From: Sphingobium sp. EM0848 | Lineage (GTDB): Bacteria > Pseudomonadota > Alphaproteobacteria > Sphingomonadales > Sphingomonadaceae | Assembly (NCBI RefSeq): GCF_013375555.1 | Contig: NZ_JABXWB010000001.1 | Span: 2,542,001-2,606,000 of the forward strand | Length of the DNA stretch: 64,000 nt | Direction: 5' to 3' | Part shown: piece by piece, positions 43,875 through 51,146 of the stretch | Position numbering within the stretch: position 1 is the stretch's first letter | Layout of the letters: the number at the start of each line of letters is the position of its first letter | Program-made: the position numbers and the translations under genes | Notes under the pieces: model-generated | What the model saw: only the letters and a program-made list of their open reading frames with translations | The model's database searches: none | Told to the model about the DNA's origin: nothing

Positions 43875-44593
43875 GCGGCGCGCTCGAAAATGATCTGATC
43901 CGCGTGCAGCGCGGCGCGGGCGCGCTCTTCCTCGCTGCGCACGGTCCAGCTCAGCACGGGCATTTTCCGCTGGCGCATATGCGCGGACAGGGGGGATGGC
44001 AGGTCGCGAATGTCACAGGCAATAAAATCGGGCTTCGCCGCCCAAAGTGCAAGGGCGCGCCCGATCTTCCCGCGCCATCCCTTGTTGTTTTCGTCCGTGA
44101 CGACCAACCCGCGCACGATATCGGGCCGGCGGCGCGCGAACCAGCGCATCGCCACGGGATTGAAGGACATCACCGCCGCCAGCGTCTTGGGCCGCCGCGC
44201 CAGCTCCTCGGCGACCGCCGCGCAGATCGGGGCGACATGCCGCCCATCCACCTTGATCTCGATGAGCAGAGGAACATCCGTCCCGCACAGGTTGAGCAGG
44301 TCGCGCAGGCGCGGAACGCTGCCGCCGTCGGGCAGCATCAATCGATCGATCGCCTGCGCCTCATGGTCGCAGATCGCGCCGGTCGCCCCCGTCATGCGCC
44401 GGAGCGAAGCATCGTGAAAGACGATAACCACCCCGTCGCGGCTGAGGCGGACATCGCATTCAATGCCGAAATGACCGGCGATGGCGGCCGAGAAGGCCGC
44501 CATGCCGTTTTCGCTGACCCCGCCCCCATGCAGCCCGCGATGGGCGAAGGGGCGTGACGTCAACGCCGCAAGGACATCAGGCCGAACGGACAA
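43871..44593 (-). CDS. Glycerophosphodiester phosphodiesterase family protein
   Basis: The GDPD fold is clear: AHRGLHGGGVSENGMAAF (His-Arg catalytic start), GIECDVRLSRDGVVIVFHD (metal ligands Glu and Asp, and the second catalytic His), and IEIKVDG. It hydrolyses glycerophosphodiesters to glycerol 3-phosphate and an alcohol. The start is uncertain: no ATG precedes the domain in frame after the RidA gene, so TTG 44593 or TTG 44563 is likely. The first would overlap ridA by 17 bases. The stop overlaps the next gene by four bases. Confidence 0.88.
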   Translation of the reverse strand: MSVRPDVLAALTSRPFAHRGLHGGGVSENGMAAFSAAIAGHFGIECDVRLSRDGVVIVFHDASLRRMTGATGAICDHEAQAIDRLMLPDGGSVPRLRDLLNLCGTDVPLLIEIKVDGRHVAPICAAVAEELARRPKTLAAVMSFNPVAMRWFARRRPDIVRGLVVTDENNKGWRGKIGRALALWAAKPDFIACDIRDLPSPLSAHMRQRKMPVLSWTVRSEEERARAALHADQIIFERAA

Positions 44594-45038
44594 GGACGAT
44601 CGCGTCGATTTCGACCACGGCGCCCAGCGGCAGCACCGGCACGCCGACGGCGCTGCGGGCATGTTTCCCAGCCTCGCCGAAGACCTCCACCATCAGCTCC
44701 GACGCGCCGTTGGCGACCTTGGGCTGGTCGGTGAATTCGGGCGTGCTGCTGATGAAGGCGCCCAGCTTCACGATCCGCTCGACCCGGTCGAGGCTGCCAA
44801 GCGCCGCCTTCATCTGGGCGATGAGGTTGAGGCCGCAGGCACGGGCCGCCTTGACGCCATAGTCGAGGTCGCGGTCCTCGCCCAGCCGGCCCGTCATCAA
44901 CTGGCCGTCGGACAGGGAGATCTGCCCGGAAATATGCAGCAGGCCGTTGGCCTCGACCGCCGCGACATAGGCGGCGACCGGCGCTGCGGCGGCGGGCAGG
45001 GTGATGCCCAGTTCGGTCAGGCGGGCTTCGATGCTCAT
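44577..45038 (-). CDS. RidA/YjgF-family enamine/imine deaminase
   Basis: The 153-aa product (start ATG 45038, after AAGGAG) is of the long RidA subfamily (about 150 aa rather than 128). It has LLHISGQISLSDGQLMTGRLGEDRD, a RRVERIVKLGAF-like segment and AGKHARSAVGVPVLPLGAVVEID. RidA proteins hydrolyse reactive enamines and imines formed by pyridoxal enzymes, protecting metabolism. It overlaps the HAD gene by four bases. The subfamily substrate is not known. Confidence 0.9.
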   Translation of the reverse strand: MSIEARLTELGITLPAAAAPVAAYVAAVEANGLLHISGQISLSDGQLMTGRLGEDRDLDYGVKAARACGLNLIAQMKAALGSLDRVERIVKLGAFISSTPEFTDQPKVANGASELMVEVFGEAGKHARSAVGVPVLPLGAVVEIDAIVLVRSA

Positions 45039-45691
45039 TGGGACACTCCTTGAATGGTCGGAAAAACTTCTGGCGCCGGTCCTTCGGCCAGCCGGGCGGC
45101 GATCCAGGCTTCGGCGGCGGCCCAATCGTCGATCCGGGCATGGGCCAGCGACGCGGCAGCGACGTCGCGGGCGATTTCCGGTTCGCCTACCATGTGCAGC
45201 CGCCAGACGCCCGGCGCATGGTCCGCGACGGAAGCATGATGCTCCGCCAGATCGTCGATGAACAGGGCGACGCTGGGCTGGCGCTCCGCGAGGATGGCGG
45301 CGAGCGGACGGCCCTTGCCGCCCTGGTTCCACTGGACCGGAAAGGACAGGCCATGGGATGCGAGTTGCTCCTCGCGCTGGCGGTGATGGCGTTCGGTGAT
45401 GTTGGTGAGGACGACGATGTCCGCCATGGCGCTCAACCGGCCGAGCGCCTCCACCGCGCCGGCGATCGGCATCTGGCGATGCATCTGCGTGTCGAAAAAG
45501 CCGATCAGCAATTCCCAAACCAGCGCCCGCTCCAGCGGCAACCCGCTGTCCTTGTGCCGCAACGCCTCTGCAAAACCGCGTTCGCGCATGTCGAAATGCA
45601 CATCATGGGTCGCCTCGAGCCATTCCCGGAACGGCACGACCATATGCAGCAGCACTTCATCGCAATCGGTAATGATCAGCGGGCGGTTCAT
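45035..45691 (-). CDS. HAD-superfamily hydrolase
   Basis: A 218-aa product with HAD motif I in LIITDCDEVLLHM (Asp9 and Asp11), motif II VVLTNITERH, and motif IV ALFIDDLAEHHASV. The cap insertion is helical. It is a phosphatase of unknown substrate. It shares four-base overlaps with both neighbours (DUF3572 upstream and RidA downstream), so it is part of a translationally coupled operon. Confidence 0.85.
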   Translation of the reverse strand: MNRPLIITDCDEVLLHMVVPFREWLEATHDVHFDMRERGFAEALRHKDSGLPLERALVWELLIGFFDTQMHRQMPIAGAVEALGRLSAMADIVVLTNITERHHRQREEQLASHGLSFPVQWNQGGKGRPLAAILAERQPSVALFIDDLAEHHASVADHAPGVWRLHMVGEPEIARDVAAASLAHARIDDWAAAEAWIAARLAEGPAPEVFPTIQGVSQ

Positions 45692-45984
45692 GCGGTGAGG
45701 GACTCCTTTGCGGCGATCAATGCTTCCGGCGTGCTGTCGAGGCTTTCGGCGCAGGCGATCAAATCCGGTTCATGATCGGCCAGAAAGCCCAGTACCGCGC
45801 CCAGCACCACGGGATCGCCCACGCCCGTCCGCAGCGTTTCGGCGTCCAGCCCGGTCAATGCCAGCAGCCGGTCGGCGCGGCGATCATCCGCCAGCGTCCA
45901 GGCAAGCGCCATCAGCGCCAGTACGGATGGCTCTCGAGCCTCGCTTGGACTATGCTGCTTGCCATGGTTAATGTCGGGACGCAT
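45688..45984 (-). CDS. DUF3572 family protein
   Basis: A 98-aa product with the DUF3572 pattern ALMALAWTLADDRRADRLLALTGLD and a C-terminal VLGFLADHEPDLIACAESLD. The family is small, helical, alphaproteobacterial, and of unknown function. It commonly sits next to divK, as here where divK is divergent 74 bases away. It is the first gene of the five-gene minus-strand operon. Confidence 0.85.
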   Translation of the reverse strand: MRPDINHGKQHSPSEAREPSVLALMALAWTLADDRRADRLLALTGLDAETLRTGVGDPVVLGAVLGFLADHEPDLIACAESLDSTPEALIAAKESLTA

Positions 45985-46058
45985 GATTGATCTCTATGGG
46001 GGGCGGGCTTAGGGCACGCGCTTGACGGATTGGCGGCATCTTCTTGAAACGCGGGTGA

Positions 46059-46424
46059 GTGGTGGCAAAGCGCGTGCTCGTTGTCGAGGACAACGAACTT
46101 AATCTCAAACTTTTTTGCGACCTGCTGCGCGCGCACGGGCGTGAGGTGCTGCCGCTGCGCGACGGGCGCGACCTGCTGGCGCAGGCGCGGGAGTTTCACC
46201 CCGATCTGGTGATTACCGACATCCACCTGCCGCATATCAGCGGCCTGGACCTTATCATCTCGCTGAAGGGCGACGCGCAACTGTCATCGGTGCCGATCAT
46301 GGCCGTCACCGCCTATGCCGGGCATGGCGATGAGGAACGGATTCGCGGCGCCGGGGCGCAAGCCTATGTGTCCAAGCCGATTTCCGTGCTGCGCTTCGTC
46401 GAACAGGTGAACGCGCTGCTGTAG
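46059..46424 (+). CDS. divK: Single-domain response regulator DivK
   Basis: The 121-aa product is only a receiver domain: acidic pair Glu10-Asp11, phospho-acceptor Asp54 (LVITDIHLP), Thr84 and Lys106 (YVSKPIS). The sequence closely follows Caulobacter DivK (KRVLVVEDNELNLKLFCDLL, DEERIRGAGAQAYVSKPIS). DivK links the DivJ/PleC kinases to CckA-CtrA and so to cell-cycle control. Start is GTG 46059 or GTG 46062; no ATG is available and the ribosome site is poor. pleD is not adjacent. Confidence 0.92.
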   Translation: MVAKRVLVVEDNELNLKLFCDLLRAHGREVLPLRDGRDLLAQAREFHPDLVITDIHLPHISGLDLIISLKGDAQLSSVPIMAVTAYAGHGDEERIRGAGAQAYVSKPISVLRFVEQVNALL

Positions 46425-46438
46425 CGGCCCGACCATGA

Positions 46439-46467
46439 CTGTCATGCTGTCGTAATCGAACCTTCAC
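46439..46467 (+). promoter_or_regulatory. PHO-box-like element upstream of phoX
   Basis: Three 7-base elements in 11-base register: CTGTCAT (46439-46445, perfect), TCGTAAT (46450-46456) and CCTTCAC (46461-46467). PhoB sites are direct CTGTCAT-N4 repeats. Its position 110 bases before a phosphatase gene fits phosphate-starvation control. The outer repeats are imperfect. Confidence 0.6.
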
Positions 46468-46576
46468 CCCTTCGTCGCACAGGCGCAGTCTTGGCGTCAT
46501 CTGCCTCTGCCATCCAACCGGGCGCAAGGGCGCGGCGTCCCGCCGACGGCCCGAACGGCACACAGGGGTATCATTC

Positions 46577-48457
46577 ATGTCTCATCTGACCGACGAGGCG
46601 CGCGCAGCCTTCCGCGATGCGCAGCCCAGGATCACTTCCGGCGACGATTGCCTGGAGGCGATTGTCGCCGCCAATCCGGCACGGCGCACGGTGTTGAAGA
46701 ACGGCCTGCTGGGCCTGTCCGTGCTGCCGATGCTGGGCGCACTCGCCGCCTGCGACGATGACGATGGTTCAGGCTCGCCCACCCCGACGCCGACCCCCAC
46801 GCCAACCCCCACGCCGACGGCCAGCTATGCGATCAACTTCGCCCCGGTCGCGATCAATTCGAACGACACCGTTACCGTCCCTGCCGGCTATACCGTCGAC
46901 GTGCTGCTGAAGGCGGGAGATTCTGTGGAAACCGGCACCGCCTATGCGCCGAGCAGCTTTCCGGGCAGCGCGACCCAGACCAACCTTTGGGCCGGCGGCA
47001 ATCATGACGGCATGGAATTTTTCGAACTCTCGGGCGTCGATCCCAATATGGGCGGCCTGCTGGCGATCAACCACGAACTGCCCGACTATAATATCCTCTT
47101 CTCCAGCGGCAGCTATACCGCCGCCACCGCCACGGCCGACCAGAAGGCAATGGCCCTGTCAGCGGTCGGCGTTTCGGTCGTGGAGATCGCCAAGGGCACG
47201 GACGGCAAGTTCGCGGTCAAGGCCGGATCGCGTTTCAACAAGCGCTATACCGGCAACACCGATTATCGCGCGGGCGGCCCCGCCGCGGGCCTGCTGTCCT
47301 CGACCATTCGCGGCACGCTGAACAATTGCGCGTCGGGCCGCACGCCCTGGGGCACTTACCTCACCTGCGAAGAGACGACGAACAACTATCTCGACCCGAC
47401 GCAGCCCAACAGCAATTATGGCTGGGTGGTCGAGATCGACCCCTATCAGGAACTGGCCGCGCCGACCAAGCGCACCGCCATGGGCCGCTTCAGCCATGAA
47501 AATGTGGCTTATCTGAACGACAGCAACAACCGCGTCGCTTTCTATATGGGCGACGATTCGACGCCGGGCTGCATCTATAAGTTCGTGCCCGACAGCGCCT
47601 ATAATCCGGGCAATCGCGCCGCCAATATGAACCTGCTCGACTATGGCACGCTCTATGTCGCGCGCTTCAATGCGGACGGCACGGGCGAATGGCGCGCGCT
47701 GGTGCAGGGGCAGAACGGCCTCGTCGCCAACGCGTCCGATCCGGGCAATGTCAGCCAGTCGACCACTCCGCCGACCCCGGCGACGGTGAGCTTCAACACC
47801 ACCGCCGATGTCCTGATCAACACCCAGTCAGCGGCGCGCGTCGCCGGTGGCACGCTGATGGACCGTCCGGAATGGATCACGGTCGCCCCGAACAAGCAGG
47901 CGATCTTCGTCACGCTGACCAACAATAGCGGCCGCCGCGTCACCGATGCGCCCAATCCGCGCACGACCAACCTGCACGGCCATATCCTGAAGTTCCGCGA
48001 AAATGGCGATTCGCCGCTGGCCACCGCCTTCACCTGGGAACTGTTCCTGCTGGCGGGCAACCCGAACCTTGCCGAAGCGAATCTGAAGGGGAACATCAAC
48101 GGCGATTATTTCTCCAGCCCCGATGGTCTCCGCATCGATCCGCAGGGCCGCCTGTGGGTCGAAACCGACCATAATCTGACCGGCAATGCAGGCACGCTGA
48201 ATGGCGCCGCGGTCAACATGACGCAGGCCTTCGGCAACAATTCCATGTTCCACATCGACCAGACGTCGAAGCTGTCGAAGCGCTTCCTCGTCGGTCCCGA
48301 AGGCTGCGAGATCACCGGCATTGCCTATACGCCGGACCTGAAGAACTTCTTCATCAACATCCAGCATCCGACCGGCAACTGGCCGGTGTCCGGTCAGCAG
48401 CCGCGTTCCTCGACCATCGTGGTCCGCCGCACAGACGGCCAGCCAGTCGGCAATTGA
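46577..48457 (+). CDS. phoX: PhoX-family alkaline phosphatase, Tat lipoprotein-like
   Basis: The 626-aa product is a DUF839/PhoX protein (Ca2+/Fe3+-dependent phosphatase; beta-propeller). Family segments are HDGMEFFEL, LLAINHELPDYNILF, PWGTYLTCEETTNNY (with Cys/Glu metal ligands), and MGRFSHENVA. The leader has a twin-arginine motif (ARRTVLKNG, Arg36-Arg37) and a lipobox ALAAC (Cys59), then acidic DDDD and a (PT)n linker. It therefore looks exported folded and lipid-anchored. Substrates are phosphate esters. It has a PHO-box-like site upstream, and an intrinsic terminator at 48505. Confidence 0.92.
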   Translation: MSHLTDEARAAFRDAQPRITSGDDCLEAIVAANPARRTVLKNGLLGLSVLPMLGALAACDDDDGSGSPTPTPTPTPTPTPTASYAINFAPVAINSNDTVTVPAGYTVDVLLKAGDSVETGTAYAPSSFPGSATQTNLWAGGNHDGMEFFELSGVDPNMGGLLAINHELPDYNILFSSGSYTAATATADQKAMALSAVGVSVVEIAKGTDGKFAVKAGSRFNKRYTGNTDYRAGGPAAGLLSSTIRGTLNNCASGRTPWGTYLTCEETTNNYLDPTQPNSNYGWVVEIDPYQELAAPTKRTAMGRFSHENVAYLNDSNNRVAFYMGDDSTPGCIYKFVPDSAYNPGNRAANMNLLDYGTLYVARFNADGTGEWRALVQGQNGLVANASDPGNVSQSTTPPTPATVSFNTTADVLINTQSAARVAGGTLMDRPEWITVAPNKQAIFVTLTNNSGRRVTDAPNPRTTNLHGHILKFRENGDSPLATAFTWELFLLAGNPNLAEANLKGNINGDYFSSPDGLRIDPQGRLWVETDHNLTGNAGTLNGAAVNMTQAFGNNSMFHIDQTSKLSKRFLVGPEGCEITGIAYTPDLKNFFINIQHPTGNWPVSGQQPRSSTIVVRRTDGQPVGN

Positions 48458-48504
48458 CCGTCGCCATCCCCGGTCTTCGGGCCAGGAATGAAAGCAACAA
48501 GGAA

Positions 48505-48540
48505 AGGCCCGTTCCCTCAGGGGGACGGGCCTCTTCGTTC
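48505..48540 (+). terminator. Intrinsic terminator after phoX
   Basis: AGGCCCGT (48505-48512) pairs with ACGGGCCT (48525-48532); inside, TCCC pairs with GGGG (one G-T pair) giving a 12-bp stem. A short CTTCGTTC tail follows. The tail is weak. Confidence 0.75.
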
Positions 48541-48593
48541 AGGCAGGACGCCATGAACCCAAATGTCGTCAGGCGGCGCGAACCGCCATCAGA

Positions 48594-48761
48594 TCACTTG
48601 ATCTTGGCTTCCTTGAACTCGACATGCTTGCGCACGACCGGGTCGTACTTCCGGAAGCTCAGCTTCTCGGTCTTGGTGCGCGGATTCTTCTTGGTGACGT
48701 AGAAGAAGCCGGTGTCAGCCGAGCTGACGAGGCGAATCTTGACGGTTGCTGGCTTGGCCAT
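48594..48761 (-). CDS. rpmG: 50S ribosomal protein L33
   Basis: A 55-aa protein ([20 protein letters not shown]...FKEAKIK) that matches L33 in length and sequence: the central [18 protein letters not shown] and [14 protein letters not shown] are diagnostic. It lacks the zinc-binding cysteines, so it is the C-minus form. It is an E-site component of the large subunit. A terminator-like hairpin lies 28 bases upstream of the start codon. Confidence 0.97.
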   Translation of the reverse strand: MAKPATVKIRLVSSADTGFFYVTKKNPRTKTEKLSFRKYDPVVRKHVEFKEAKIK

Positions 48762-48789
48762 GGCCTTAGTCCCTGGTCGTGAATATCGT

Positions 48790-48838
48790 GAAAAAGAAGA
48801 GCGGCCCCCCGAACCTCTTTCGAGGAAGGGACCGCCCC
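48790..48838 (-). promoter_or_regulatory. Terminator-like hairpin in the rpmG leader
   Basis: Read on the minus strand: GCGGTCCC, CCTC-GAAA-GAGG inner hairpin, GGGGCCGC, then TCTTCTTTTTC. It has the form of an intrinsic terminator, 28 bases before the rpmG ATG. A -35-like TTGACA is at 48880-48875 (minus). No minus-strand gene lies upstream, so it would end the rpmG leader, suggesting attenuation or a short leader RNA. Confidence 0.6.
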
Positions 48839-48980
48839 GTTTCAGCGGCGGCTCATGAGGGAGATTCGGGCCGATGTCAAGGCTCGTGGCTGAAACCTGG
48901 CACTCATGCTACACTTTACGCGGCCTTAACCGGTGCCGGTCCATGCTGGAGTCGGCGCTAAAGGACGGGGGAGTCACGCC

Positions 48981-49298
48981 ATGCGACATGATCCGATGTT
49001 GGCCATTCTTGCCGATCTGCTGCGGCGCGTCGATGGACTTGCGGGGGAGCGGGGACATGTTTCCGTGCCGCGCCTGCGCGATGAAATCGACCAGATCCGC
49101 CATGTCGCGCGCGCCTTCCACATCGATTCGGTCGAGGGATTGGCCGGGACGCTGCAATCGGCGCTGTCGGTGCAGGGTGCGGGGCCGGTGGTGATGTCCT
49201 ATCTCGACCTGATGCGGGACGCGATCACGTCGGAATTGCCCGACGCACAGGTCATTCCCATGCCGGTCGCGGCTGCCGTCACGCATCTTTCCGCCTGA
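48981..49298 (+). CDS. Conserved hypothetical protein
   Basis: A 105-aa product from ATG 48981, preceded by the ribosome site GGGGGAG. It is mainly helical (MLAILADLLRRVDGLAGERG...RLRDEIDQIRHVARAFHID) with no signal peptide or cysteines. I do not recognise a family. It lies 32 bases upstream of the GDT1-like gene and may be co-transcribed with it. Confidence 0.7.
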   Translation: MRHDPMLAILADLLRRVDGLAGERGHVSVPRLRDEIDQIRHVARAFHIDSVEGLAGTLQSALSVQGAGPVVMSYLDLMRDAITSELPDAQVIPMPVAAAVTHLSA

Positions 49299-49330
49299 AC
49301 CGAATCGGGATGGATCTGGGCGGCTGCTGA

Positions 49331-49897
49331 ATGGACGCATTGCTGATCGCGCTGCTCGGCTGCCTGATGGGGGAAATCGGCGACAAGGGGCAATTGCTGG
49401 CCCTGGCGCTGGCCACCCGTTTCCGGCGGGACGGCGCGGTGATCGCGGGCATCGCCGCCGCCGCCATCGCCAATGCCGCCATCGGGGCCGCTGCGGGGGC
49501 CTTTCTGGCGCCCATGCTCGGGTCCGACGCGCGGCTGCTGTTCCTGGCGCTGGCCCTGATCTTCCTCGCCATCGCCATGATCTGGCCCGTCAAGCAGCCC
49601 GATCCGTTGGCGAACTGGCGACTGGGACCGTTTTTCACGACCGCGCTGGGGCTGTTCATCCTGGGCTTTGGCGATGGCGCTCAGTTCCTCATCCTGGGGA
49701 TCGCCACCCGCACCGCCGATCCTCTGCTGGCGGCAACCGGCGGCGCGATCGGCATCGTCGCTGCGACCGTGCCCGTCGTCCTGCTGCGCGAACAGTTGTT
49801 CAGGGCACTTCCGCTCCGCGCCATCCGTGTTGGCGGCGGCGTGCTGATGCTGCTTGTCGGCCTGGTGGTGACGGTGGCGGCGCTGCACCTTGGCTGA
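49331..49897 (+). CDS. Divergent GDT1/TMEM165 (UPF0016)-like membrane protein
   Basis: A 188-aa product with six membrane segments in two halves, the GDT1 layout. The first motif is E15-I-G-D-K-G20 (expected E-x-G-D-K/R-T/S), but the second is G112-F-G-D-G-A (expected E-x-G-D-K-T), so the metal-binding glutamate and lysine of the second half are lost. GDT1 proteins export Mn2+ or Ca2+. Loss of half the site makes the activity doubtful. Confidence 0.8.
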   Translation: MDALLIALLGCLMGEIGDKGQLLALALATRFRRDGAVIAGIAAAAIANAAIGAAAGAFLAPMLGSDARLLFLALALIFLAIAMIWPVKQPDPLANWRLGPFFTTALGLFILGFGDGAQFLILGIATRTADPLLAATGGAIGIVAATVPVVLLREQLFRALPLRAIRVGGGVLMLLVGLVVTVAALHLG

Positions 49898-50016
49898 TCG
49901 ACCCTTCCCATCAGACTGAGCGACAATTTCCGTTCAAATTTAGGCGATTTCCGTGGCACCTTATCGGCAACCGATCATTATAGCCACGAAACCAAATCAC
50001 TTAGCAGGAGCCAGGC

Positions 50017-50508
50017 ATGACCTCCCCCGACCTTCAGACCCCAACGGACCTCCGCAGCAACGCGACCAAATCGGTCGCGCAGGCGCTGAACGGCGTGCTC
50101 GCGGACAGCTATGCCTTGTATTTCAAGACCAAGAATTTCCACTGGCACGTCTCCGGCCCGCATTTCCGCGACTATCACCTGATGTTCGACGATCAGGCGA
50201 CGCAGATCCTGGCCACCACCGACCTGATCGCGGAGCGCGTGCGCAAGACCGGCAACACCACGCTGCGCTCGATCGGCGATATTTCGCGCCACCAGTCGGT
50301 CAAGGACAATGACGCCGACTATGTGACCCCCGGCGACATGCTGAAGGAACTGCGCGAGGACAATCTGAAGCTGGTCGAGGCCCTGCGCGCCGCCAAGGCC
50401 GCCGCCACGGACGCGGGCGACAACGCGACCGAAGGCATTATCGACGACTGGACCGACCAGGCCGAGGAACGCGCCTGGTTCCTTTTCGAAGCTGGCCGCA
50501 ACGCCTGA
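50017..50508 (+). CDS. dps: Dps/ferritin-like DNA starvation protein
   Basis: The 163-aa product is of the Dps type: ALYFKTKNFHWHVSGPHFRDYHLMFDD carries the inter-subunit ferroxidase ligands (His in FHWHV, Asp/Glu in the following helix LIAERVRKTG). Dps 12-mers store iron oxidised with peroxide, and protect DNA. The N terminus is short and has few basic residues, so DNA binding may be weak. A bidirectional terminator follows at 50515. Confidence 0.95.
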   Translation: MTSPDLQTPTDLRSNATKSVAQALNGVLADSYALYFKTKNFHWHVSGPHFRDYHLMFDDQATQILATTDLIAERVRKTGNTTLRSIGDISRHQSVKDNDADYVTPGDMLKELREDNLKLVEALRAAKAAATDAGDNATEGIIDDWTDQAEERAWFLFEAGRNA

Positions 50509-50514
50509 CAAAAG

Positions 50515-50547
50515 AAAAGCCCTCCAGCGCAAACTGGAGGGCTTTTT
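50515..50547. terminator. Bidirectional terminator between dps and the GreA/B gene
   Basis: AAAAGCCCTCCAG (50515-50527) and CTGGAGGGCTTTT (50534-50546) pair over 13 bp around a 6-base loop. It has a T-tract downstream on each strand, so it can end both convergent genes. Confidence 0.95.
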
Positions 50548-50561
50548 CGTGGGTACGGGGA

Positions 50562-51032
50562 TTATTCCTCCACAACCGCTTCAATGGCGACGATCATGAT
50601 CGCCCCAGGCTTGCCACCAAAATCGACGGCCTCATCCTCTTCGGCATCCATCATCGCGCGGGCGAGCGGCGCGGAAAAGGCAATGCGCCCTTCCGCCGGC
50701 TCCGCCTCATCATCGCCGACGATGGTGATCTGCTTCTCCTTGCCATTCAGCCGATAGGTCACGCGGCTGCCGAAGGCGACGGCCTCTCCATCCGGCACCG
50801 GCCGCAATTCCGCCGTCGCAAGGCGCGTCCGCCAATAGCGCAACTCGCGCTTGTGCTTCTTGGCGTCCTCCTCGGCCATGCCATCGGTTTCGACCGCCTC
50901 CAGCGCCTCCACCTTCTCCCGCGTCAGCCGCAGGCCGCGCGCCGTCACCCAATTGGGGCCGGGCGGCAACGGAATCTCGAAAGTGGGTTCCAGATGCTCC
51001 TCGTCACTCTCGCGACGAAAGGCGACACTCAT
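50562..51032 (-). CDS. GreA/GreB-type transcription elongation factor-like protein
   Basis: The 156-aa product has an N-terminal coiled-coil-like part (LTREKVEALEAVETDG...ELRYWRTRLATAEL) and a C-terminal FKBP-like domain (VAFGSRVTYRLNGKEKQITIVG, IAFSAPLARAMMDAEEDEAV). The tip acidic pair of the GreA coiled coil is not obvious. True GreA/GreB stimulate RNA cleavage in stalled polymerase. It is more likely a GreA/B-family paralogue of unknown target. Confidence 0.85.
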   Translation of the reverse strand: MSVAFRRESDEEHLEPTFEIPLPPGPNWVTARGLRLTREKVEALEAVETDGMAEEDAKKHKRELRYWRTRLATAELRPVPDGEAVAFGSRVTYRLNGKEKQITIVGDDEAEPAEGRIAFSAPLARAMMDAEEDEAVDFGGKPGAIMIVAIEAVVEE

Positions 51033-51146
51033 TGCACTCTCCTACACAAACGCTTCTCCGCGCTGTGACGAGGTCGAGATTGCCGGTCTTCTTTTCAAGG
51101 GAAGGGCCGGGTTTCGACATCGCCGAAGCCCGGACAAGCAGGGCTT

